Shown: positions 29,649 through 38,158 of the stretch, one piece after another
Layout: every line of letters starts with the position of its first letter
How positions within the stretch are numbered: position 1 is the stretch's first letter
NCBI GenBank assembly: GCA_903845365.1
Contig: CAIMXI010000111.1
Span: forward strand, 1-38,158
Direction: 5' to 3'
DNA from: an uncultured Geobacteraceae bacterium
Lineage (GTDB): Bacteria; Desulfobacterota; Desulfuromonadia; Geobacterales; Pseudopelobacteraceae
DNA length: 38,158 bases
The notes under the pieces: model-generated
Told to the model about the DNA's origin: nothing
What the model saw: the letters and a program-made list of their open reading frames with translations, nothing else
Database searches by the model: none
Made by a program: the position numbers and the translations under genes

Positions 29649-30923
29649 CTACTGGCGTGTAATCCTCTCCAGCCCCCCCATATACGGCTGCAAAATTGAC
29701 GGAATAGAGACTGAGCCGTCTTCCTGCTGATAATTTTCCAGAATTGCCACTACTGTACGCCCCACAGCAAGACCTGAGCCATTCAAGGTATGGACAAATT
29801 CAGGTTTGGCTTTTTCGTCTTCGCGGAAACGGATCGAAGCGCGGCGAGCCTGGAAATCACCGAAGGTACTGCAGGATGATATTTCACGATAACAACTCTG
29901 TCCCGGCAGCCAAACTTCGATGTCATAGGTTTTTGCCGCAGAGAAGCCGATATCTCCGCTGCATAGCGCCATAACGCGGTACGGCAGACCGAGCAACTGC
30001 AGAACCTTTTCGGCATGCCCGGTCAAAGTTTCCAAGGCGGCGTCCGATTCTGACGGATGGACGAATTTTACCAGCTCTACTTTGTTAAACTGATGCTGTC
30101 GGATCAAGCCACGGGTATCTTTTCCGTACGAACCGGCTTCGCGGCGGAAACAGGGAGTATAGGCACAATAGCTGATCGGCAGATCGCTCTTCTTCAGAAT
30201 CTCGCCACGATGGATATTGGTTACCGGCACCTCCGCAGTCGGAATCAGATAAAACTCGGGATCGACCAGCTTGAACAGATCCTCCTCAAATTTGGGGAGC
30301 TGCCCGGTTCCCTGCATCGAATCACGGTTGACCATAAAAGGGGGCAGCACCTCCTGATAGCCATGCTTGTCGGTATGCAGATCGAGCATGAAATTAAGCA
30401 AAGCTCGCTCCAGCCTGGCACCGGCACCACGATAGAGTGTAAAGCGCGCGCCGGTTATCTTGGCACCGCGCTCGAAATCAAGGATGCCGAGATTTTCGCC
30501 GAGATCCCAATGTGCCAACGCATCAAATGGCAATGTTATAGGCTCTCCCCAAGTTCTGACCAGGACATTGTTGCTTTCAGATGCGCCAATCGGAGTTGCT
30601 GTGTGAGGAATGTTTGGCACCGTCAATAGAAATGAATTAAGCTGGTCATCAACCTGAGTCAGCTCCTCATCCAACCCCTTTATCTTCTGGGAGACTTCAC
30701 GCATCTCCAGAATCTTGTCCTGAACCAGACTTTTGTCCTTTGTGCGACCGATCTCGTCAGAGACGGAGTTGCGCAGCGCTTTTAGCGCCTCGCCATCCTT
30801 CAACAGCGCACGCCGCCGCTCATCAAGGTCACGGAAGCCGCCCAGATAGGACAAACCGCCGCGACTGCAGAGGCTTAGTTCGGTTTCATCCAGATTTTCA
30901 CGAATATATTTCATATCAAGCAT
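29649..30923 (-). CDS. serS: Seryl-tRNA synthetase
   Basis: This 424-residue class II synthetase charges tRNA-Ser and, in selenium-using bacteria, tRNA-Sec. It has the N-terminal coiled-coil arm (about residues 30-105), class II motif 2 ([20 protein letters not shown]) and motif 3 ([19 protein letters not shown]). Length is typical. AAAGG lies nine bases before the ATG. Its promoter at 30961-30989 faces the CapA gene. Downstream lie the direct repeat and the inserted kinase; without them the next minus-strand genes would be SRP RNA and dnaX. Confidence 0.98.
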   Translation of the reverse strand: MLDMKYIRENLDETELSLCSRGGLSYLGGFRDLDERRRALLKDGEALKALRNSVSDEIGRTKDKSLVQDKILEMREVSQKIKGLDEELTQVDDQLNSFLLTVPNIPHTATPIGASESNNVLVRTWGEPITLPFDALAHWDLGENLGILDFERGAKITGARFTLYRGAGARLERALLNFMLDLHTDKHGYQEVLPPFMVNRDSMQGTGQLPKFEEDLFKLVDPEFYLIPTAEVPVTNIHRGEILKKSDLPISYCAYTPCFRREAGSYGKDTRGLIRQHQFNKVELVKFVHPSESDAALETLTGHAEKVLQLLGLPYRVMALCSGDIGFSAAKTYDIEVWLPGQSCYREISSCSTFGDFQARRASIRFREDEKAKPEFVHTLNGSGLAVGRTVVAILENYQQEDGSVSIPSILQPYMGGLERITRQ

Positions 30924-30960
30924 TGGTAAACACCTTTATTTTTAGATAGTAAGCGTGTAT

Positions 30961-30989
30961 TTTGTAGCACTTGCGCCGGTAGACGTCAA
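30961..30989 (-). promoter_or_regulatory. Probable serS promoter
   Basis: On the minus strand TTGACG (30989-30984), 17 bases and TACAAA (30966-30961) form a plausible sigma-70 promoter. Transcription would start near 30954, about 30 bases before the serS ATG. Confidence 0.5.
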
Positions 30990-31003
30990 TGCAAAAGAGC
31001 CCT

Positions 31004-32026
31004 ATGAAATCAATCCTGACGTACATTTTCATGTTCACCACACTCCTCTGCCAGCCGCTGCAACTGCGTGCGGAGGAGATTATTATTAATGCCGTTGGCG
31101 ATATCATGCTTGCCGGAAAATGGGCGCCACTGCTGCGACAGAAAGGGTATGACTACCCGTTCAATGGTGTCAGAAAAGAGCTTGCAGCGGGCGATATCAA
31201 TATTGCGAACCTTGAATCACCCATCGCAACAGGGGGAAAAGAATATTCCGAGAAAAAATATCGTTTCCGTGCTGAACCGCAGGTGGCAAGAGCTATCAGT
31301 TCTGCCGGTTTTAATCTGGTGACACTCGCCAACAACCACAGCATGGATTTTGGCGGGGAGGCGCTGGCAGAAACGCTGCAGCATCTGAGCGACAATGGAA
31401 TCACCTGGATCGGAGCGGGAGAAAATCTCTCCGAAGCACGAAAAATGGCGTTATATACCATTAAAGGCAAAAAAATCGCCTTTCTCGCTTACTCATTGAC
31501 TCAACCGATAGAGTTTTTTGCCCGGCGGGATCGACCCGGAACGGCTCCCGGTTATGAAAAACTGGTGACGGCCGATATTGTCGGCGCCCGCAGCCAGGCT
31601 GATTACGTTATAGTCTCATTTCACTGGGGAAGAGAGGCAACCGAAACGGTGCTGCAGTTCCAGCGCTACACAGCTCACAGCGCCATCGAAGCCGGAGCGG
31701 ATGTCATTATCGGCCATCATCCGCACATACTTCAGGGGATCGAGTGTTACAGAAACGGCATCATTTTTTACAGTCTCGGCAACTTCGCCTTTGCCAGCAA
31801 AAGTTCTGTTGCAGACGTCAGCGCCATTGTCCGCTTTACATTAGACGACAACCGCCGGGAAGCCGAGATTCTTCCTCTCGATGTCCTGAACCGACGGGTC
31901 AATTTCCAGACACAGTTATTGACCGGAGCTAAGGGCGCTGCCGTTATCGAAAAGCTGAACCGACTTTCAGAAACGTTCAATACCAGGATTCAGAGTAGCG
32001 AAGGCAGACACACCATACCGTTCTAA
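31004..32026 (+). CDS. CapA/PgsA-like secreted metallophosphatase-fold protein
   Basis: The 340-residue protein belongs to the CapA family, named for poly-gamma-glutamate capsule synthesis. It starts with a signal peptide (MKSILTYIFMFTTLLCQPLQ, cleavage probably after LRA). Family motifs follow: NAVGDIMLAGKW, the INIANLESPIA stretch, LANNHSMDFG, HWGREATE and IGHHPHILQG. These carry the Asp, Asn and His residues of a calcineurin-like metal site. No other capsule genes are nearby, so capsule synthesis should not be assumed. I chose ATG 31004, with AAGAG upstream and a clean signal peptide, over the ATG at 30989. Confidence 0.9.
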   Translation: MKSILTYIFMFTTLLCQPLQLRAEEIIINAVGDIMLAGKWAPLLRQKGYDYPFNGVRKELAAGDINIANLESPIATGGKEYSEKKYRFRAEPQVARAISSAGFNLVTLANNHSMDFGGEALAETLQHLSDNGITWIGAGENLSEARKMALYTIKGKKIAFLAYSLTQPIEFFARRDRPGTAPGYEKLVTADIVGARSQADYVIVSFHWGREATETVLQFQRYTAHSAIEAGADVIIGHHPHILQGIECYRNGIIFYSLGNFAFASKSSVADVSAIVRFTLDDNRREAEILPLDVLNRRVNFQTQLLTGAKGAAVIEKLNRLSETFNTRIQSSEGRHTIPF

Positions 32027-32043
32027 CTTACAACTGCTTTTCA

Positions 32044-32169
32044 ACCACAGAGCAACAGAGCAACAGAGAGAGCCACTACTTTTTTGGGTATAAATCAGAA
32101 TCTTTTCCGTTTTTGTTTGTACCCTCTTTTTTCTTTTGACTTTCTCAGTTGCTCTGTTGCTCTGTGTTT
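32044..32169. repeat. Hairpin repeat element B, built of 8-bp units (AGAGCAAC)
   Basis: The left arm (32044-32071) contains AGAGCAAC twice plus a half copy. The right arm (32146-32169) has the complementary GTTGCTCT units and ends CTGTGTTT. About 75 pyrimidine-rich bases lie between. It separates the CapA and radical SAM genes. It is related to element A at 13871-14029, with A replacing G at the same position of each unit in both arms. Confidence 0.75.
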
Positions 32170-32200
32170 CAACTGTTTTAGAAGGATTAACCTTTTACCC

Positions 32201-33895
32201 ATGAAAATACTTCTCACAACCCTGCACTCCAAATACTCGCACGCTTCGCTGGCGCTCCCCTGTCTTGCCGCTTACTGCCGTGACATCCCTGATACCGATA
32301 TCGTAACCCGAGAATGGACCATTAACGAACCGCGCGAACATCTCTTGAGGCTGATCGTCGCCGAGCAGGCTGATCTGATCGCCTTCTCCTGTTATATCTG
32401 GAATATCGAACAGACGCTGAAAATCGTTTCTGATATAAAGAAGATAGCGCCGGAAACGATGATCGTTCTGGGTGGGCCGGAGGTTTCGTTCAGCATATTC
32501 GATCTCATGCATGACAACCGGGCGATTGATTTCGTGATCAAGGGTGAAGGGGAAGAATCTTTCAGGCGGTTGATCGTAAAGTTGCTGCAGGAACCGGTAG
32601 CGCTGCGGCAGGAAAGTCTGGGAGAGATCGATAACCTTTTTTTCCGGGATGGAGATGATACGGCAGCAGGGCCGTCAAGTCGAAAGCAGCTTATACTCGA
32701 CTCGCTCCCCTCACCGTTTGAAGCGGGACTGGTTGAGCTTTCAAAGCCGCTCATATATTATGAAACGTCGCGCGGCTGTCCGTTTTCCTGCGCGTTCTGC
32801 CTCTCTTCAGTTGAAGGGACTGTGCGATCATTCAGCCAGGAGAGGATCAAAAAGGATCTGCTGTTTTTGATGAGCAGAGATGTTGCCCAGATAAAACTGG
32901 TAGACCGCACTTTTAATTATGATGCCGAACGTGCGGAGACCATCTGGGCGTTTATACTCGAACATAACCGGTGCAGCCGCTTTCATTTTGAAATAGCTGC
33001 CGACCTTCTGACAGAGAAGAATCTGCTGACTCTGTCGCGCGTTCCGGAAAACACCTTTCATTTTGAAATCGGCGTCCAATCGTCGTCGGCAGCAACACTT
33101 GAACAGGTTGGGCGCACAGCAGATCCGGAACGTATATTTGCGAATGTGCGACGACTCAAGAGTGAGACCCGGATCGAACTGCATCTGGACCTGGTTGCTG
33201 GTCTGCCGGGAGAGGATTACAGCCGGTTTCTGGACTCCCTGCAGGCAGTTGCTGATCTGAAGCCTGATATGATCCAGATCGAAGCGCTTAAACTGCTCAA
33301 AGGGGTTCCCATGCGGACAATTGCCGCCCGTGAAGGATATGCCTTTTCCGAATTCCCCCCCTACACTATTCTTGGCAACCGGTGGCTTTTATATGAAGAT
33401 ATCTGCAGGATTGAAACGATCGGACGATTACTCGATCTGTTCAGCAGGCATGGTGGCTTTGGGGCAGCGTTTACTGTGTTGGAGCGCCATGCCCCGCTCT
33501 CCAGAGTTCTTGACCAGATGGCGCGTAAGGCGGGTAATGAAAACCTCTCCAGCCTCTCCTGCCGCAAGGTTTTCGAGCTTTTTGCCCGCCTTGCAGAGCC
33601 GGTGGCAAATAGGGAGATACTGCACGATGCCCTCTTTTTCGATTACTGTAACGCCGAGATGCCGCTGATGGGGAAGCTCCCCACCTTTATCGCCGAACAG
33701 CAACTGCGCTGTTCCTGGCCCGGACTCAAGGATCTTCCAAACAACCTTGAATTGCCACTAAACAGCCGGATCAAGTCATTCCGCTATGAATTTATGAGTG
33801 ATTATCTAACAGGGCAGGAAAGTACAGAACCGACCGTTATCACGTTTATCTACGTATCAGGCGCAGGACGTGGCCTCAGAATACTGACGCTTTAA
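32201..33895 (+). CDS. B12-binding-domain radical SAM protein (DUF4080 type)
   Basis: The 564-residue protein has an N-terminal cobalamin-binding-like domain (about 1-150, starting MKILLTTLHSKYSHASLALP), then a radical SAM domain with the [4Fe-4S] motif CPFSCAFC (CxxxCxxC) near residue 195, and a C-terminal region like DUF4080. Radical SAM enzymes of this type usually perform methylations or other difficult carbon chemistry; the substrate here is unknown. The start at 32201 matches the family N-terminus. GAAGGA lies 14 bases upstream, which is far. The frame is open further upstream only through hairpin element B. Confidence 0.88.
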   Translation: MKILLTTLHSKYSHASLALPCLAAYCRDIPDTDIVTREWTINEPREHLLRLIVAEQADLIAFSCYIWNIEQTLKIVSDIKKIAPETMIVLGGPEVSFSIFDLMHDNRAIDFVIKGEGEESFRRLIVKLLQEPVALRQESLGEIDNLFFRDGDDTAAGPSSRKQLILDSLPSPFEAGLVELSKPLIYYETSRGCPFSCAFCLSSVEGTVRSFSQERIKKDLLFLMSRDVAQIKLVDRTFNYDAERAETIWAFILEHNRCSRFHFEIAADLLTEKNLLTLSRVPENTFHFEIGVQSSSAATLEQVGRTADPERIFANVRRLKSETRIELHLDLVAGLPGEDYSRFLDSLQAVADLKPDMIQIEALKLLKGVPMRTIAAREGYAFSEFPPYTILGNRWLLYEDICRIETIGRLLDLFSRHGGFGAAFTVLERHAPLSRVLDQMARKAGNENLSSLSCRKVFELFARLAEPVANREILHDALFFDYCNAEMPLMGKLPTFIAEQQLRCSWPGLKDLPNNLELPLNSRIKSFRYEFMSDYLTGQESTEPTVITFIYVSGAGRGLRILTL

Positions 33896-33896
33896 C

Positions 33897-33923
33897 TTCA
33901 ACCTTCAACCTTCAACCTTCACC
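33897..33923 (-). repeat. Heptamer tandem repeat (GGTTGAA)3, minus orientation
   Basis: Three exact TTCAACC units (33897-33917) plus a partial copy lie between the convergent radical SAM and MFS genes. On the minus strand they read GGTTGAA, as at 29538-29558. The MFS stop codon (33905-33907) lies inside the repeat. Confidence 0.85.
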
Positions 33924-35152
33924 TCATCCCTCTCAACATACCGCCCGCCCCAAAACGCAAAACCGGCAGCGATCACTACCGCCAGCGGCGTAATCAGCAG
34001 CGCCCGCGACAACCCCCACCGGTCGGAGATGGAACCGATGATAGCTGGTGATATGGCATCACCAAGCGCATGGATTGCAAAAATGTTGATGGCAAAAGCC
34101 ATGGCGCGCCGCCCCGGCATCACGACATTAACCAGCACGGTATTGAGAGGGCCGGTATTCAGGAACAGGAACAACTCGGCGCCGAATATAGCTGCCAGGC
34201 AGATGGTAAGATCAGATGTTGTCAGAGCCAGAACCATCAACGGTGCTCCAAGCAGAAAACCGACCGCCGAAACGTACAGGTAACCGGTGGCACTGCGCCG
34301 CTGAAAATAATCGCCAAGCCAGCCACCGGAGATAGTGCCAACAATGCCGGCTACGACTGTGATCATACCGAACAGGGTATTGCCGCGGGCGACTTCCAAG
34401 CCAAAGGAACGGTTGAGAAAAGAAGGAGCCCACTGCGCCAGCCCCCCCAGCGCGAAGGTCATCGAAGCCATGGATATTGTCGCAAGAACGTAAGTACGGT
34501 TCTGCCAGAATCGGCAGAGTTCATAAAATAGTGGTTCGGAGCGGTGTGACTCCACCTGAGAGGTGCCCTGACGCAGATCGTTCAGAAAATAGAGCGGCAG
34601 TGCCAGAACAATCCCCGGAAGACCGACCAGCAAAAAGGCCATTTGCCAGCCAAACGCCTGTCCAAGCTGTCCCCCCAGAATATAGCCTAGAGCACTCCCG
34701 ACCGGGATGGCAAGAAAGAAGAGCGATAACATCCGCCCACGACTCTCGCGAGGAAAATAGTCCGAGAGCAGGCCTGGCGAGACCGTGCCGAAACTGGCCT
34801 CCCCCACTCCAACCAGCGAGCGTGCCGCCAGCAGCATCCGATAAGAACCGGCCAAACCGGACAGCATCGTCGCCAGACTCCAGAGCGCAAGGCCAGCGGC
34901 GGCGAGGCGGGCGCGGTTGTAGCGGTCACCCAGCCGACCGAAAATTGGGGCGGCCAGCATATAGCAGAGCATGAAGGCACTGCCAAGGAAGCCGAGTCCG
35001 GTATCAGAGAGATTCAGCTCCGCTTTAATCAACGGAAAAACGGCATAGAGCGCCTGCCGATCAACGTAGTTCAGCAGGTTGACGGCGAGCAGCAGGGCGA
35101 GCGCATAACGTGCGCCACGGTTGTTCTGTTCAGAAGGAGTAGAGTTCATCAC
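33905..35152 (-). CDS. Major facilitator superfamily transporter, spinster-like
   Basis: The 415-residue inner-membrane protein has 12 predicted helices. Early motifs are LLLAVNLLNYVDRQALYAVF and GRLGDRYNRARL (the MFS loop 2-3 motif), with SLVGVGEASFGTVSPGLLSDYF typical of the Spns/spinster-like group. The substrate cannot be told from sequence. The start is GTG 35152 or the adjacent ATG 35149, after a weak GGTGG; it overlaps the DUF4911 gene by about 20 bases. The last residues (KVEG) are encoded by a heptamer repeat that also supplies the stop. Confidence 0.9.
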   Translation of the reverse strand: MMNSTPSEQNNRGARYALALLLAVNLLNYVDRQALYAVFPLIKAELNLSDTGLGFLGSAFMLCYMLAAPIFGRLGDRYNRARLAAAGLALWSLATMLSGLAGSYRMLLAARSLVGVGEASFGTVSPGLLSDYFPRESRGRMLSLFFLAIPVGSALGYILGGQLGQAFGWQMAFLLVGLPGIVLALPLYFLNDLRQGTSQVESHRSEPLFYELCRFWQNRTYVLATISMASMTFALGGLAQWAPSFLNRSFGLEVARGNTLFGMITVVAGIVGTISGGWLGDYFQRRSATGYLYVSAVGFLLGAPLMVLALTTSDLTICLAAIFGAELFLFLNTGPLNTVLVNVVMPGRRAMAFAINIFAIHALGDAISPAIIGSISDRWGLSRALLITPLAVVIAAGFAFWGGRYVERDEVKVEG

Positions 35153-35360
35153 GCCACCCGGTCGGTTCCATCACCACCTGTTTCCCAAGATCAGCCAGCA
35201 GTTCATCCATATCATCAACAAAGCCTGGCATTATGGCGATGCGAATAATTCCGGCCTTGTTATCTACGGTGCTCATAACATTCATCCCCTCATACCCCTC
35301 CAGGACAAATTTGAGAAATACCATATCGCGATGAGCGACCTTGAAATAGCGGTAAATCAC
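35130..35360 (-). CDS. DUF4911-like small protein
   Basis: The 76-residue protein has the DUF4911 pattern (HRDMVFLKFVLEGYEGMNVMSTVD, broken here by natural residues, then GIIRIAIMPGF). The family's function is unknown; it occurs widely in Deltaproteobacteria and clostridia. I chose GTG 35360, with AGAGGAA nine bases upstream and a family-like N-terminus. A longer frame to 35438 or beyond lacks ribosome-binding sites and would overlap a divergent gene and its promoter. It overlaps the MFS gene downstream. Confidence 0.7.
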   Translation of the reverse strand: MIYRYFKVAHRDMVFLKFVLEGYEGMNVMSTVDNKAGIIRIAIMPGFVDDMDELLADLGKQVVMEPTGWRDELYSF

Positions 35361-35370
35361 TGAATATAAT
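35341..35370 (+). promoter_or_regulatory. Plus-strand promoter overlapping the DUF4911 start
   Basis: TTGAAA (35341-35346), 18 bases and a perfect TATAAT (35365-35370) predict a plus-strand transcript from about 35377. It would serve the small gene at 35385 and possibly kdpD. Confidence 0.5.
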
Positions 35371-35384
35371 TCCTCTTCTGGGTT

Positions 35385-35657
35385 TTGTTGCCTGGCGGCT
35401 GTCATGCAATCGGGTTGGAGTCTATCAGTTTTACTCATCGTGTAAACAGCAAATTTGAAAATGGCCTGTATGTAGGTGAGGTTTTTGAAGAGCCGGATAT
35501 CATTCAGTATGAAGATGGCCTTACACCGGTACCTCCGCCTGACTTTGAACAGGGACAAGTTCCGGTTTTCGACCGCAGGATGAATGAATGGGCAGTAATT
35601 CCTGTCTCCATTGCCAGGCAGTTGCTCAATATCAGCGGGGCAGATCATCCATCATGA
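35385..35657 (+). CDS. Small unknown protein with a phage-tail-like C-terminus
   Basis: I do not recognise this protein of at most 90 residues. Its second half (DGLTPVPPPDFEQGQVPVFD, then MNEWAVIPVSIARQLLN) resembles the C-terminal pattern of small phage tail-fibre or tail-assembly proteins: a proline run, then a Gly/Val stretch and a Trp-containing strand. No other phage gene is near. The start is uncertain: the frame opens at TTG 35385, eight bases after the predicted transcription start, and a second TTG lies at 35415; neither has a clear Shine-Dalgarno. The natural composition and the strong promoter support a real gene. Confidence 0.5.
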   Translation: MLPGGCHAIGLESISFTHRVNSKFENGLYVGEVFEEPDIIQYEDGLTPVPPPDFEQGQVPVFDRRMNEWAVIPVSIARQLLNISGADHPS

Positions 35658-35749
35658 TTTCTACTCCAGAATGTGATATGAACGAATGAAAAAGAAATTT
35701 TCACTATACCTTCTATAAAATTCCGGGAAAATGACTGTCACCAAGAGAA

Positions 35750-38158
35750 ATGATGACCACTAACGGCGACGACATACGCCCCTCTCCGGAGGCGATGCTG
35801 AAACTGGCCCAGGCTGAAGAAGTTACCGCCGAGTTGGGCAAGCTGAAGATCTTCCTCGGTTATGCGGCCGGCGTCGGCAAAACCTACGCCATGCTGGAGG
35901 CTGCGCGCAAGCGCAAGAATGATGGCCGTGATGTGGTTGTCGGCTACGTCGAATCGCATGGTCGTTCCGAAACCGAGGAGCTTCTGGACGGCCTGGAACT
36001 GGTGCCGCGTAAGGAAATTCACTATCTGGGGGTCACACTTCCCGAGATGGACATTGACGCGATTCTGACCCGCAAGCCCCAGATCGTCCTGGCAGATGAA
36101 CTGGCCCACACCAACGCCCCCGGATCGCGCCACGAGAAACGGTGGCAGGATGTAGAGGAGATCCTGGAAGTCGGGATCGATGTCTATACCACCGTCAACA
36201 TCCAGCATTTTGAGAGCCTGAACGACGTGGTGGCTCAGATCACCGGCATTACCGTCCGCGAGACCGTACCGGACCGCCTGCTGGATCTCGCCTTTGAGAT
36301 CAAGCTGATTGATATCCCCCCGGAAGACCTGCTGCAGCGTCTGCACGAAGGGAAAATATATATCGCCGACCAGGCCGCCAAGGCGATCGAAAAATTCTTC
36401 CGTCCCGGTAATCTGATGGCTCTTCGGGAACTCTCCCTGCGCCGCACCGCTGCAAGGGTTGATGACCAGATGCGAGCCTACATGGAGACCAAGTCCATCG
36501 CCGGGCCATGGCCAACAGCGGAACGTCTGCTGGTCTGCGTCAGCGGGTCTCCCTACAGTGAAAAACTGATCCGCGCCACCTGTAGACTGGCCGAAGAGCT
36601 TAAGGGACAATGGTTTACGGTTTACATTGAGACACCTGCAGACAGTCGTCATGTTCGGGAGAACAGGGAGCATATCTGGCGCGACCTGCGGCTGGCTGAG
36701 AGCCTGGGAGGCCAAGTTGCGTCCGTCACCGCCACCGATATAACAGATGCGGTTATGGAGTACGCCACACGGCACAATATCACCAAGATCGTAATGGGCA
36801 AACCAACCAGGCGCCACTGGCGCAAAATCCTGCAAACACCCATAGTAGACCGCATCATCCGCAGAAGCGGTGCCATTGATGTCGTTATCGTCAGCTTTGA
36901 GGCGGATAAGTCCGCCGGAGCCGCTACCGAGCAAAGGCACCATTCCCCGCTTGAACTGCGTGGTTATACGGCCAGCCTTGCTCTTGTTTCAGCGGCCACG
37001 GTACTGTGCGAACTGCTGCGCCCGTTCCTGGCTCCAACCAACATGGTCATGATCTACCTGCTGGCCGTCGTTGTTGCCGCGCTGCGACTCAGCCGCAAAC
37101 CGGCCATCGCCACCGCCTTCCTCGGCGTACTGGCCTTTGATTTTTTCTTTGTCCCCCCCCGCATGACGTTTGCTGTGGCAGATCCCCAATACCTCCTTAC
37201 CTTTCTGGGACTGCTCGTTGTGGGCGTTGTCATCAGCACCCTTGTGGTTCGCTCAAAAGAGCGCACTGAGGTGATGCGAATCCGCGAAGTGCAGACAGCC
37301 AGCTTGTACTACCTGAGCCGCGACCTGGCAGCTTCCGTTGATATCACTGCAGTGCTGAATGCTGTAGTCAGAAACGTTGAGGAAGCTCTTAATGCCAAGG
37401 TGGTGATTCTCCTGCCGGAAGGGGAACGGCTCAGTATTCAGGATGCAAGTGATGGACTGCTGCTGGACATCAAGGAACAGGCCGTGGCCGACTGGGCTTT
37501 CCGCAACAACCACCAGGCCGGACGCGCGACTGATACGCTTGTATCTGCCGAGCTGATCTATCTTCCCCTGCAAACCCCGGCCAGTCTGCTGGGGGTCATG
37601 GGAGTCAAGCTGGAAAGTGAGCAAGCCTATCACTCTCAGGAGAACCGCCGTCTGCTCGATGCTTTCGCTACCCAGGCCGCAATGGCCATGGAACGGATCC
37701 AGTACTCCCATCAGGCGGAACAGACCCAGATTTTGCAGGCACGGGAAAATCTGGAACGAGCGTTGCTCAACTCCATCTCCCACGACCTGCGTTCACCGCT
37801 CTCCACAGTCACAGGCGTCCTGACAAGCCTGAAGGAGGAGGGTGAGCATCTGGGTGATGCCGCTCGTCGGGAGCTATTGGATACTGCCTGTGGTGAGGCC
37901 GAACGCCTGAACCGCTTTGTCGGCAATCTGCTGGACATGACCCGCATCGAGGCTGGCGCTGTCAAGCTTAACCTAGAACCATGCGATGTGCAGGAACTTG
38001 CAGGATGTGCCCTGGCAGTTATGGATACACGGGGGGATACAAGTAGGGTGTCATTCCGGATGCCTGAGGAGATGCCGCTGGTGCCGATGGATCTGGTACT
38101 GATGATCCAGGTGCTGGTCAACCTGCTGGAGAACAGTCTGAAATATTCGCCGCCGGGT
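35750..38158 (+). CDS. kdpD: KdpD-type sensor histidine kinase, 3' end beyond the window
   Basis: The visible 803 codons encode the K+ sensor kinase that normally controls the KdpFABC potassium pump. In order: KdpD sensor domain with Walker A GYAAGVGKTYAML (about residue 35) and Walker B IVLADELAHTN; a universal-stress-like domain (RLLVCVSGSPYSEKLIRAT, about 250-370); four membrane helices (about 405-500); a GAF-like domain (about 510-660); and HisKA with SISHDLRSPLSTVTG (about 680). The window ends at the N box NLLENSLKYSPPG. The start is ATG 35750 or 35753 after AAGAG. No kdpA, B or C precedes it. The open frame contains no stop. Confidence 0.95.
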   Translation, partial: MMTTNGDDIRPSPEAMLKLAQAEEVTAELGKLKIFLGYAAGVGKTYAMLEAARKRKNDGRDVVVGYVESHGRSETEELLDGLELVPRKEIHYLGVTLPEMDIDAILTRKPQIVLADELAHTNAPGSRHEKRWQDVEEILEVGIDVYTTVNIQHFESLNDVVAQITGITVRETVPDRLLDLAFEIKLIDIPPEDLLQRLHEGKIYIADQAAKAIEKFFRPGNLMALRELSLRRTAARVDDQMRAYMETKSIAGPWPTAERLLVCVSGSPYSEKLIRATCRLAEELKGQWFTVYIETPADSRHVRENREHIWRDLRLAESLGGQVASVTATDITDAVMEYATRHNITKIVMGKPTRRHWRKILQTPIVDRIIRRSGAIDVVIVSFEADKSAGAATEQRHHSPLELRGYTASLALVSAATVLCELLRPFLAPTNMVMIYLLAVVVAALRLSRKPAIATAFLGVLAFDFFFVPPRMTFAVADPQYLLTFLGLLVVGVVISTLVVRSKERTEVMRIREVQTASLYYLSRDLAASVDITAVLNAVVRNVEEALNAKVVILLPEGERLSIQDASDGLLLDIKEQAVADWAFRNNHQAGRATDTLVSAELIYLPLQTPASLLGVMGVKLESEQAYHSQENRRLLDAFATQAAMAMERIQYSHQAEQTQILQARENLERALLNSISHDLRSPLSTVTGVLTSLKEEGEHLGDAARRELLDTACGEAERLNRFVGNLLDMTRIEAGAVKLNLEPCDVQELAGCALAVMDTRGDTSRVSFRMPEEMPLVPMDLVLMIQVLVNLLENSLKYSPPG

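Noticed and set aside
35738..36943. A 401-residue minus-strand open frame opposite kdpD
   Set aside because: It is antisense to a clear KdpD with all motifs in the plus frame; the shadow frame has no recognisable domain.

Overview
The window looks like a stretch of chromosome from a Geobacteraceae-type deltaproteobacterium (Desulfuromonadota). The evidence is the gene families and their combination, not a database match: a ferredoxin-fused EtfA with a DUF224-type membrane Fe-S oxidoreductase, an ActP/DUF485 acetate uptake pair, a membrane H+-pyrophosphatase, futalosine-pathway menaquinone genes, a large pyruvate:ferredoxin oxidoreductase, a YuxH-like EAL-HDOD protein and many short intergenic repeats. 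This fits an acetate- and fatty-acid-oxidising anaerobe that uses menaquinone. Nothing visible is phage structural, conjugative or IS-encoded.

Layout. 1-4451 (minus): an electron-transfer operon, etfB - etfA - membrane Fe-S oxidoreductase, preceded at the window edge by the start of another minus-strand gene. 4696-7918 (minus): acetate symporter, DUF485 partner and an IclR regulator. The K+-independent H+-PPase gene (8260-10326, plus) is divergent from these. 10429-13121 (minus): engB - folE2 - mqnB - small membrane protein, read from a good promoter at 13147-13176. 13342-13764 (plus): an ankyrin-repeat protein. 14046-21128 (minus): hypothetical - epimerase, then folK - YHS protein - transaldolase - EAL/HDOD - glgA - mqnP-like - ubiX-like. 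21211-27690 (minus): SRP RNA - dnaX - ybaB - recR - PFOR. 27725-29633: a histidine-kinase cassette, interrupted by an in-frame TGA and bounded by 71-bp direct repeats, inserted between serS and the SRP RNA gene. 29649-35360: serS, CapA-like protein, B12/radical SAM protein, MFS transporter and DUF4911. 35385-38158 (plus): a small unknown protein and an incomplete kdpD.

How the genes fit together. Etf and the membrane oxidoreductase would deliver electrons from acyl-CoA dehydrogenation to menaquinone. MqnB, the MqnP-like prenyltransferase and the UbiX-like enzyme would help make menaquinone. Acetate uptake, PFOR, transaldolase and glycogen synthase link acetate, pyruvate and sugar phosphates to storage. 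The H+-PPase can recover energy from pyrophosphate. recR, ybaB, dnaX, SRP RNA, serS and engB are housekeeping genes.

The most unusual content is between genes: (i) the 71-bp direct repeats around the broken kinase; (ii) heptamer repeats (GGTTGAA)n that provide the stop codon and last residues of two unrelated genes; (iii) two hairpin elements built of 8-bp units in which the unit sequence differs between elements but the two arms of each element still match. Several start codons were moved from the longest reading frame using Shine-Dalgarno and promoter positions (engB, dnaX, folK, ybaB, tal, DUF4911 and others). I see no CRISPR array, tRNA gene, transposase or integrase.
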